From contig SHWP01000013.1 of NCBI GenBank assembly GCA_009693785.1, positions 1 through 61,223 on the forward strand: DNA of 61,223 nt, read 5' to 3'. Source of the stretch: Rhodospirillaceae bacterium (GTDB lineage: Bacteria; Pseudomonadota; Alphaproteobacteria; Rhodospirillales; Rhodospirillaceae). The translations under genes and the position numbers were made by a program. Under the pieces are notes generated by a model. That model saw only the letters and a program-made list of their open reading frames with translations, was not told the origin of the DNA and searched no databases. Below are positions 53,970 to 61,223 of the stretch, piece after piece; within the stretch, counting starts at the first letter, position 1; every line of letters begins with the position of its first letter.

Positions 53970-56730
53970 AGAATTCTTCAATCTCACGGATAGCCTCGGC
54001 CAAACCTAAGCGCTCGTACCGCGCATCGGCGGGGAAAGCTCCCCTCAGGCGTGAAGGCATCATCGAGTCGAGTAGAACGAACACGCCCCGGTCCGTCGCG
54101 CGGCGGATCAATCGCCCGAAAGCTTGCTTCATACGTAGCCTGGTCACTGCGTCGTCATAGGTGCGCTTGCCAAAAAACGCCCGTCTTGCTTTATGCAAAA
54201 TATCAGGGCGCGGCCAGGGTACGCGGTCGCATACCAAAAGCCTTAGCGCCCGCCCGGGCACGTCCACACCTTCGCGCAAGGCATCGGTGCCTAACAGGCA
54301 GGCGTTTTCCTCGGCCCGGAAAATGTCCACCAGCGTACCAGTATCCATATCATCGACATGTTGTGCATAGAGCGGCAGTCCAGTGTGTTCCAAGGGTGCT
54401 GCAATGCGGCTGTGAACGTCTTTCAGCCGGGCGATTGACGTGAATAGACCTAAAGCGCCACCACCTGCCGCCATGAACAGTGTGCGAAAAGCTGCCGCTA
54501 CCTGCTCCATGTCGTCTTTGCGGACATCGGTAATTACAAGAACCAGCGTGTTACTGGCATAGTCGAAAGGCGAGGCATAAGAACTGCGCGAAAGCTCTGC
54601 CCCCATGTGGGGTGCGCCGATGCGCCGTTCAGCCGCCGCCCAATCGGCCTCCTCGTCGCCACTGCCATCCAGTAAAGTTGCCGACGTCACGGCAATGCCA
54701 TGGGCTTGATCAGCCAGGGCGCGGGCAAATGGCAAAGTTGGATCAAGCCAATGCCGGTGCAGGCCCACGTCGAAGTCATGCCCATCCATACGCTCGATGC
54801 CGAGCCAATCGATGAACTCGGGCGGTGTTGCCCCACGCAAGGCCTTCAACATGTCACGCCAAGCCACCACCTCCATCAACCCGCGGCGTTCGAGAGTGCG
54901 GATCAACGCTTCAATGCGAATGCGAACCGAGGTCTCAAGCGTTGCTGCGTCGGCATCTAGTTTGGCTTTGAACCCCGCCATCAATCGCCGTAGCGGTGTC
55001 TCCAAGCGCTTCAGCTTTTCATCCAGGCTTGCGGCAGCCTCTAGCAGCCCGTCGATTGGACCCGTGGCTTCGGTCTCTAAAGAGTATGGCGAATTCGTGT
55101 TGGCCCGGGCGTAAACTTGCTGGCGCACGAGGGACAGGAACTCTTCTGCCGCACCATGGGGTTGATTATCCTTAAGGCGATTGCGCCAACCCGGGCCGGG
55201 CAGTGCGCGCGCCGCAGCCAGCGTTTCGTCCAATGCCGCCATGAGTGTTTCGGGGGCCGATGTGCCTTCGGCAATCAAGTCTTCCGCGCGCTTTTTCAGG
55301 CCCCGTGCGCGCCCCGACCCGCGATCTTCCGCGCCAAGCAACCACCGGCGCAATTCAGCCCCTTCAAAGCCACTCAGGTGCGCCGAAAAAGCAGAGTCAG
55401 CCGCCTCGAAAATATGATGGCCCTCATCGAAAATATAGCGTGTGGGCCGCGTGCCATCGTCAAGGCCACCCATGGCGGCCTGAACCATCACAAGGGCGTG
55501 GTTGGCCACAACAATGTCGGCATAACGCGCGCGCCGAACCGTGCGCTCGACGAAACACTTTTGATAGTGCGAGCACGCCGCGTAAATGCATTCGCCCCGC
55601 CGGTCGGCGAGCGACATGGTTTTCTCGCGCCCAAACAGTTCGACGAGCCAGCCGGGTAAATCGCCGCCAATCATGTCGCCATTGGTGGTCGCCAGCGCCC
55701 AGCGGGCAATCAAGCCCAATACAACGGCATCCGAGGGCTGGGCACCCAGCCGGTTGACCGCCTCTTCAAGGTTTAGCAGGCAGAGGTAATTCTCGCGTCC
55801 TTTGCGAATGACAACGCGACGCTTTTTATCGTCGGGGTCGGGGCACAGCCGGTCCAGTTCGTCGTTGAGTTGGCGCTGTAAATTGCGCGTGAACGTGGAT
55901 ATCCACACCGTGCCTTCGTTCTTCTCGGCCCATACACTCGCTGGCGCGATGTAACCGAGTGTTTTGCCAACGCCGGTGCCTGCTTCCGCCAGAACGACCA
56001 GGGGCGCATCGATATCTTCGCGCGGCTGAAATGCAGCTGTGACTTTTTGCGTGTAATTGACTTGCGGCACACGCTGTTCGGCATTGGGGCCGAGTAAGTG
56101 TTGTAATCGTTCGGCCGATTCTGCTTCCTCAATAGGCGCATTGCCGGGCGGCGCGGGTGGTGCGCGCTCCTGCCACTCTGGCAAGCGTGTCCACACCCGC
56201 AATCCGGCGCCAACACCATGGGGACCCGTATCGCCCTCGTCGCCGCCAAGGGCTGTCATGACGCTTGGCCCCCAGGGCCAGCGTGCGCGCGCCATGCTGC
56301 CGGCAATGGTGCGCAGGGGTTTGGCTTCGGCCTCGGGGATTTGCGTTAAATCTTTGAGCAGTGTGAGGCAAATCTGTACCAGCAGTGCAGGCCGATCCTC
56401 GATGGATTGGGCGCGTGGCATGCTCAGGGCTTGAGCCAAGCCGTCGACAGTTGGGACGGCGAATTGTGCCGGGCGCACGAAAGCAAACAATTCCAAGGCA
56501 TCGGCGGCAGAAAGGCGGTCGAGCTTTAGGCGTGTTGCCGTGGCCCTGGCATGGCAAACCAACATTTGATTTTTAGCTACTGCCTGAGCGGCCTTGGCAA
56601 TTTCTAGGACCTTCACCTCGCCATCGGGGTCCAAGACCGCCGCCTCGGACCATTCAGCCACGACAACATAGGCCGGTGGCAGGGCAACGCAGCGCGGTCG
56701 GGCAGGGGCGGGGAGCGATGGATCTGTCAT
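53929..56730 (-). CDS. ATP-dependent helicase, DinG/XPD-like with Fe-S cluster
   Basis: 933 residues from the ATG at 56730; the ORF itself opens 33 codons earlier without support. Superfamily 2 helicase features: Walker A A-E-A-G-T-G-V-G-K-T near residue 260, an Fe-S cluster candidate (Cys in N-Y-L-C, then E-C-I-Y-A-A-C and Y-Q-K-C), D-E-x-H box as F-D-E-G-H-H near residue 430, and a C-terminal motor region with G-R-L-I-R-R (motif VI). DinG-type enzymes unwind DNA or R-loops. An N-terminal region of about 230 residues is additional. Divergent from the LysRS gene. Confidence 0.88.
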   Translation of the reverse strand: MTDPSLPAPARPRCVALPPAYVVVAEWSEAAVLDPDGEVKVLEIAKAAQAVAKNQMLVCHARATATRLKLDRLSAADALELFAFVRPAQFAVPTVDGLAQALSMPRAQSIEDRPALLVQICLTLLKDLTQIPEAEAKPLRTIAGSMARARWPWGPSVMTALGGDEGDTGPHGVGAGLRVWTRLPEWQERAPPAPPGNAPIEEAESAERLQHLLGPNAEQRVPQVNYTQKVTAAFQPREDIDAPLVVLAEAGTGVGKTLGYIAPASVWAEKNEGTVWISTFTRNLQRQLNDELDRLCPDPDDKKRRVVIRKGRENYLCLLNLEEAVNRLGAQPSDAVVLGLIARWALATTNGDMIGGDLPGWLVELFGREKTMSLADRRGECIYAACSHYQKCFVERTVRRARYADIVVANHALVMVQAAMGGLDDGTRPTRYIFDEGHHIFEAADSAFSAHLSGFEGAELRRWLLGAEDRGSGRARGLKKRAEDLIAEGTSAPETLMAALDETLAAARALPGPGWRNRLKDNQPHGAAEEFLSLVRQQVYARANTNSPYSLETEATGPIDGLLEAAASLDEKLKRLETPLRRLMAGFKAKLDADAATLETSVRIRIEALIRTLERRGLMEVVAWRDMLKALRGATPPEFIDWLGIERMDGHDFDVGLHRHWLDPTLPFARALADQAHGIAVTSATLLDGSGDEEADWAAAERRIGAPHMGAELSRSSYASPFDYASNTLVLVITDVRKDDMEQVAAAFRTLFMAAGGGALGLFTSIARLKDVHSRIAAPLEHTGLPLYAQHVDDMDTGTLVDIFRAEENACLLGTDALREGVDVPGRALRLLVCDRVPWPRPDILHKARRAFFGKRTYDDAVTRLRMKQAFGRLIRRATDRGVFVLLDSMMPSRLRGAFPADARYERLGLAEAIREIEEFFSSPAGPIARANT

Positions 56731-56856
56731 GTATATGTGCGATGCTGTAAGGGGCCGTGAGGCCTTAGGCAAGCTTACCCGGCGTAGTGCTTGACCCTGC
56801 TGCGCCGCCCGCCTAGTAACGGCCTCCATTCCAGATCCCGTTGTTTAGTCCCCTCC

Positions 56857-58449
56857 ATGTCCACCGCAGAACACGCGCATCATTCCAACGCCTGGCCCTT
56901 TCAAGAGGCCAGATTTTTGTGGAATGACCGGTTGAAGGGCCAGCTCCCGGCCAAGGGATTCGTGTTGTTCGAAACAGGCTATGGCCCCTCGGGCTTGCCG
57001 CATATTGGCACCTTTGGCGAAGTGGTGCGCACCACGATGGTCCGGCGTGCGTTCGAAGCGGCTGTTCCGGGAATTAAGACACGGCTGTTTACCTTCTCTG
57101 ACGACATGGACGGCCTGCGCAAGGTTCCCGACAACGTTCCCAACAAGGAAATGGTCGCGCAGCATCTGGGCAAGCCGCTGACCAGTATTCCTGATCCGTT
57201 CGGCACGCACGATAGCTTTGGCGCACACAATAACGCCCGGCTGAAGGCGTTTCTGGATAGCTTTGGCTTTGAGTATGAATTCAAAAGTTCGACCGTCAGC
57301 TACAAGGCCGGCGAGTTCGATCCAGCGCTGCGCCGGGTGCTCAAGCGTTACGACGACGTGATCAACGTTATCCTGCCGACACTTGGGCCCGAACGCCGCG
57401 CGACCTACTCGCCCTTCCTGCCGTTGTGCCCCAAGACAGGCGTAGTACTGCAAGTTCCCATCGTGCATCGCGATGTGGCGGCGGGCACGATTGTTTACGT
57501 CGACGAATCAGGCAAGAAAATCGAAACGCCAGTCACGGGCGGCCATTGCAAGCTTCAGTGGAAGTGCGATTGGGCTATGCGCTGGTATGCGCTGGGCGTT
57601 GATTATGAAATGTCGGGCAAAGATTTGATCGATTCTGTTAGGCTCTCAAGCCGGATCTGCACGATCTTGGGCGGTACGCCGCCAGCGAACTTGACGTATG
57701 AGTTATTCCTCGACGCCGGTGGCCAAAAGATTTCCAAGTCCAAGGGTAACGGTCTTTCGGTCGATGATTGGTTGAAGTACGCGCCACCCGAAAGCTTGTC
57801 GCTGTATATGTATCAAAAGCCCAAGACGGCGAAGCGGCTGTTCTTTGACGTGATCCCCAAGACGGTCGATGAGTACTTGGATTTTCTCGCCAAGTTTCCG
57901 GGCGAGCAGGATCCGGCGAAGCTCGATAATCCGGTTTGGCACATTCACCATGGCAAGCCGCCCCACGATGAGGTGCCGCTTACGTTCGGGCTGCTTCTGA
58001 ATTTGGCCAGCGTTTGTCATGCCGAGGATCCCGAAGTCATGTGGGCCTACGTGGCGCGTTATGCCCAGGGTGCTAGCCCCGCGACCGCGCCATTGCTCGA
58101 TAAGCTTGTCAAATATGCGGTGGCCTATTACCGCGATTTCGTCAAACCGGCGAAGACCTATAAAAAAGCATCGCCTGCCGAAGTGGCGGCATTAACGGAT
58201 CTGCGTGATGCATTGGCTGGGCTAACCGTTGAGGTGACGCCAGAGGCCTTGCAAAACACTATTTTCGAAATCGGCAAGCGCCATGCAGCGACCTTTCCGG
58301 TGCTGCGCGATTGGTTCAAGGCGCAGTATCAAATTCTGCTGGGCCAGGACCAAGGCCCGCGCATGGGCTCGTTTTTCGCGCTTTATGGTTTGAAAGAGTC
58401 CTTGGCCTTGATCGATCGGGCCATCAAAGGCGAGGATTTGGCGGCTTAG
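56857..58449 (+). CDS. lysS: Lysyl-tRNA synthetase, class I
   Basis: 530 residues from the ATG at 56857. The HIGH-type motif is H-I-G-T-F-G (about residue 49) and the KMSKS-type motif K-I-S-K-S-K-G (about residue 290), which marks the class I, archaeal-type enzyme rather than the class II LysRS of most bacteria. It charges tRNA-Lys. This form is found in many alphaproteobacteria, which supports the taxonomic placement. A longer frame starting at 56791 would overlap the promoter region of the divergent helicase. No Shine-Dalgarno is evident. Confidence 0.96.
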   Translation: MSTAEHAHHSNAWPFQEARFLWNDRLKGQLPAKGFVLFETGYGPSGLPHIGTFGEVVRTTMVRRAFEAAVPGIKTRLFTFSDDMDGLRKVPDNVPNKEMVAQHLGKPLTSIPDPFGTHDSFGAHNNARLKAFLDSFGFEYEFKSSTVSYKAGEFDPALRRVLKRYDDVINVILPTLGPERRATYSPFLPLCPKTGVVLQVPIVHRDVAAGTIVYVDESGKKIETPVTGGHCKLQWKCDWAMRWYALGVDYEMSGKDLIDSVRLSSRICTILGGTPPANLTYELFLDAGGQKISKSKGNGLSVDDWLKYAPPESLSLYMYQKPKTAKRLFFDVIPKTVDEYLDFLAKFPGEQDPAKLDNPVWHIHHGKPPHDEVPLTFGLLLNLASVCHAEDPEVMWAYVARYAQGASPATAPLLDKLVKYAVAYYRDFVKPAKTYKKASPAEVAALTDLRDALAGLTVEVTPEALQNTIFEIGKRHAATFPVLRDWFKAQYQILLGQDQGPRMGSFFALYGLKESLALIDRAIKGEDLAA

Positions 58450-58503
58450 AGCCTTATTCGCTTGGGATTTGGGTCGTCCGCCGCCCTTGCCGCCATCCCC
58501 TAA

Positions 58504-59396
58504 GTCCAACACGACGTTATGGCCAAAATTGACGACTTCGCGTGGGAAATGACCAATGTGAGGGGCGTGCAATCAACCATCTCCATGCCCCAGGCTGCCA
58601 AGATCGTGAATGCTGGTTGGAACGAGGGCAACCTAAAGTGGCGAGTCTTGCCACGCAATGAGCAGCTATTAGTGCAAGCTACACAGGGGGTTGATACAGC
58701 GACCGGTCTATTGAATCGCGATTGTAGCGTCATGCCGGTGATCATTTTTACGGAGGATCACAAAGCTGAGACGATTTCGCGCATTGTCGATGCCGTAAAG
58801 GCTTTCACAGTGGCCAATGATTCTGAACGTCACCGCTTCCGGCTTGCCACCGGAAATGTCGGCGTGATGGCGGCGACCAACGAACTTGTGAAAGCACAGG
58901 AATTTCAAATTCTGTTATGGGTTTATGCCGCCATTATCGTTTTATGCTTGGGCCTTTTCCGGTCCTGGCGGCCAGCCGCTTGCATCATCATTCCGCTGAT
59001 TTTCGTGTCGATATGGTGCTACGCGCTGATGGTTTTCCTGGATATCGGGCTCAAGGTGTCAACGCTTCCCGTCGCGGCCCTAGGCGTAGGCATCGGGGTT
59101 GATTACGGCATTATATTTTCGCCCGGTTAAAAACGATGCTGGAAGAGGGCCTAAGCCTGCAAGACGCGTTTTTCAAGACACTGCAAGTGTCGGGCAATGC
59201 CGTGTTGATGACAGGGCTAACACTGACAGTAGGCGTGGCGACGTGGATTTTTTCAGACCTTCAATTTCAAGCAGATATGGGGTTACTTTTAGCCTTCATG
59301 TTCTTCGCGAACATGATTGGTGCCATTGTGCTCTTGCCAGCCCTGGCCAGATTCTTTATGAGCGCGCCACCGGCCAAAACATCTTTGGCCGATTGA
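58504..59396 (+). pseudogene. RND-superfamily (HAE3-type) transporter, 5'-truncated and frameshifted
   Basis: Similarity starts abruptly after a TAA at about 58501-58503 with V-Q-H-D-V-M-A-K-I-D-D-F-A-W-E-M, a segment in the second half of hydrophobe/amphiphile RND exporters; the first half is absent. It continues through G-N-V-G-V-M-A-A-T-N-E and V-G-I-G-V-D-Y-G-I to 59130, where the frame ends. One T added in ATTAT near 59110 (giving G-I-Y-I-F-A-R-L-K) rejoins the frame that runs to 59396 through S-G-N-A-V-L-M-T-G-L-T-L. The protein cannot function. It lies between lysS and the glycosyltransferase gene. Confidence 0.85.
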
Positions 59397-59415
59397 CCGC
59401 ATTTGGCCTGAATAT

Positions 59416-61223
59416 ATGGCTCAGACGACCGACTCCCACCGCGCCCGCGGCGAAGCTTTCTTCACCGCAGGCGATTGGCGTGCGGCCATCGATGCGCTAC
59501 AGCAGGCCATAACTGCCGAGCCACAAGCCGCTGATCTGTTGGTCAAGTTAGGCAGGGCTTATTTAAACCTAGGCCAAACGTTAGAGGCGGTTCAATACCT
59601 CAAGTTGGCGCATCAAGCCGAACCAACATCATCGCACACACTGGCCCATCTAGCCGTTGCGATAAGTATGTCTGAGGGCCGAAGTGCAGCTTTGCCGCAT
59701 TTTGCAAAGGCGGCGGAATTAGCACCCACAGATACCAATGCGCAGAACAATTACGGCCAAGCGTTATTAGCGCTTGACCGATTAGAGGAGGCCGAACCGG
59801 TTTTCCGGCAAGCTCTGCAGCATGATTCAAAACACGTTCAAGCCCTAACGGGGTTGGCATCGATCATGGCGTCACGTGATACGAATCAGGCCGAAAGACT
59901 TTTTCGCCAAGTACTTCAGATCCAGCCCAATTATCCTGAAGCCTTGTTGCAGCTGGGCTATTTATTTTTGCGAGCGGGTCATGCGATCAAGGCACTAAGT
60001 TTCTTTGAGAACGCCTCTCATATGCCGGGTGACATACGAGCGACGGTCAATGTAGCTAGCGCGCTATGTCATCTTGGATGGTTCGCAGAGGCAAGGATAA
60101 AGTTTGCGGCCGCCCAACAAGAGCAACCTTCAAACACAACGTTACGCTCAGTGCGATTATTGTCATCAAATTATGACCCAGATCTTAGCCGGGAGGAACT
60201 TTTTCGATGGCATCAGGAATTCGGATCATTGTTCCCTGTTCATTTAGCAGCGCCTGATCGCAGTTCATCGACATCGCCAAAGCATAAAATCCGTCTTGGG
60301 TATGTTTCCGGAGATTACCGCTCGCATGTCTGCGCATGGTTTCTTCTGCCGCTTATACAAGCGCATAATCGTGAGAAATTCGAGATCGTCTGTTATTCGA
60401 CTGACGCGCGAGAGGATGCCGTTACCCAGCGATTCTGGGGGTTAGCTGATAAGTTCCGACCAATCGCAACGCTTGACGACACGTCTGCTTCGCGATTGAT
60501 CGCGGAAGATCAAATTGACGTTCTGATTGATTGCTCAGGTCATTCGAACGGAAATCGCCTGGCGTTGTTTGCGATGAAACCTGCGCCTGTGTCTGTATCA
60601 TTTTTGGGATACCCCAACACAACTGGCCTCAGAGCGATAGACTTTCGCTTTACGGATTCTATTTCCGATCCCTTAAGTGAGGGAAATACTTATTCAACAG
60701 AAACCTTGGTCCGCCTACCTAACGGATTTTCGACATATGCGCCGACGATTGAAACCCCAAAGGTGTCTCAGTTGCCTTGTATAAAACGAGGGACCGTTAC
60801 ATTTGCATCATTCAACAATCGCCTGAAGCTGAATGACCGAGTCATAGCTGTTTGGGCCAGGATTCTTAAAGGGACGCGGGGCTCGCGGTTGCTTCTTAAA
60901 GATCGTTGTTTTAGCTTTCCAGCGATGGTTGAAGATCTGCGCGAGCGTTTCCAAACCCACGGAGTTCCGCCCGATAGTCTCGATATACGCCCGTATGACG
61001 CCACAGTTATCGACCATTTTCGTGTTTTTGCCGAAGTTGATATTTCGCTCGATCCATTCCCATATAATGGGACGACGTCGACGTGCGATGCACTTTGGAT
61101 GGGAGTTCCAGTTATTGCTCTGAGAGGCGATAGGCAGGCATCCAGAATGGGTGCTTCGCTACTTACGCGGGTAGGCTATTCTGAGTTAGTCGCAGAGAAC
61201 TCCGAAGACTACGTCCGAATCGC
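59416..61223 (+). CDS. TPR-containing SPINDLY/OGT-type glycosyltransferase (3' end cut)
   Basis: Open from ATG 59416 to the window edge, about 602 codons without a stop. Residues about 1-290 are tandem TPR repeats (34-residue units with A-L-G/Y patterns). From about 295 a GT41 catalytic region follows: K-I-R-L-G-Y-V-S-G-D-Y-R-S-H, D-V-L-I-D-C-S-G-H-S, G-Y-P-N-T-T-G, F-A-S-F-N-N-R-L-K-L, and L-D-P-F-P-Y-N-G-T-T-S-T-C-D-A-L-W-M-G-V-P-V. Such enzymes transfer GlcNAc or related sugars to protein Ser/Thr, in bacteria often to flagellins or surface proteins. Codons such as TTA, ATA and AGA are much commoner than in neighbouring genes, which suggests foreign origin. Confidence 0.92.
   Translation, partial: MAQTTDSHRARGEAFFTAGDWRAAIDALQQAITAEPQAADLLVKLGRAYLNLGQTLEAVQYLKLAHQAEPTSSHTLAHLAVAISMSEGRSAALPHFAKAAELAPTDTNAQNNYGQALLALDRLEEAEPVFRQALQHDSKHVQALTGLASIMASRDTNQAERLFRQVLQIQPNYPEALLQLGYLFLRAGHAIKALSFFENASHMPGDIRATVNVASALCHLGWFAEARIKFAAAQQEQPSNTTLRSVRLLSSNYDPDLSREELFRWHQEFGSLFPVHLAAPDRSSSTSPKHKIRLGYVSGDYRSHVCAWFLLPLIQAHNREKFEIVCYSTDAREDAVTQRFWGLADKFRPIATLDDTSASRLIAEDQIDVLIDCSGHSNGNRLALFAMKPAPVSVSFLGYPNTTGLRAIDFRFTDSISDPLSEGNTYSTETLVRLPNGFSTYAPTIETPKVSQLPCIKRGTVTFASFNNRLKLNDRVIAVWARILKGTRGSRLLLKDRCFSFPAMVEDLRERFQTHGVPPDSLDIRPYDATVIDHFRVFAEVDISLDPFPYNGTTSTCDALWMGVPVIALRGDRQASRMGASLLTRVGYSELVAENSEDYVRI

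Overview
The window looks like chromosomal DNA of an alphaproteobacterium of moderately high GC content. Pointers are a class I (archaeal-type) lysyl-tRNA synthetase, a groES-groEL operon behind a CIRCE element, a COX15-type heme A synthase, a carbon-monoxide-dehydrogenase-like three-subunit molybdenum hydroxylase, and many Tat-type leaders. I see no tRNA, rRNA, CRISPR array, integrase or insertion sequence. Several coding regions carry single frameshifts or an in-frame stop. These may be real pseudogenes or errors in an uncultured-genome assembly; the sequence alone cannot decide.

Layout. 1-7.8 kb: the start of a cold-shock gene, a TonB-C lipoprotein, a MATE pump, an FAD-linked oxidase, an S10 peptidase and a secreted beta-propeller. 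7.8-15.8 kb: three paralogous Rieske oxygenases interleaved with three related SAM-type methyltransferases, two of which carry Tat-like leaders, plus a small unknown protein. 15.9-21.6 kb: a same-strand run of two alpha/beta hydrolases (one with an in-frame amber codon), an MFS carrier, two SDRs (one lacking its catalytic residues), a secreted VOC protein and a 44-residue exported peptide, closed by a terminator. 21.7-34.2 kb: a DUF1838 protein with two tandem unknown paralogues, a SUMF1-type protein, transporters (two MFS, one AGCS), a nitrilase homologue, an amidohydrolase, a large unknown lipoprotein and a response regulator. 34.3-38.1 kb: a five-gene run with 8-16 base gaps (lipoprotein hydrolase, ICMT-like methyltransferase, small membrane protein, an MtrA/DUF4346 corrinoid-type protein, HTG-motif hydrolase).

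38-46.8 kb: a second DUF1838 protein, a frameshifted sensor kinase, a CpeT-like secreted protein, TldD, a frameshifted ctaA, a scar joining a glycosyltransferase 5' end to the 3' third of a subclass B3 metallo-beta-lactamase, and an M61 peptidase. 46.8-50.4 kb: the molybdenum hydroxylase operon. 50.5-52.7 kb: groES-groEL with promoter, CIRCE and terminator. 52.7-61.2 kb: two small membrane-associated proteins, a DinG/XPD-type helicase, class I LysRS, the 3' half of an RND transporter gene (truncated and frameshifted), and an AT-richer SPINDLY/OGT-type glycosyltransferase running off the end.

Taken together, 7.7-41.6 kb looks like a catabolic accessory region: oxygenases, hydrolases, dehydrogenases, a nitrilase homologue and an amidohydrolase, with at least four carriers. 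The substrate cannot be read from the sequence. The Rieske/methyltransferase pairing, the MtrA-like protein in an operon with an ICMT-like methyltransferase, and the family of alpha/beta hydrolases without a serine nucleophile are the least conventional parts.
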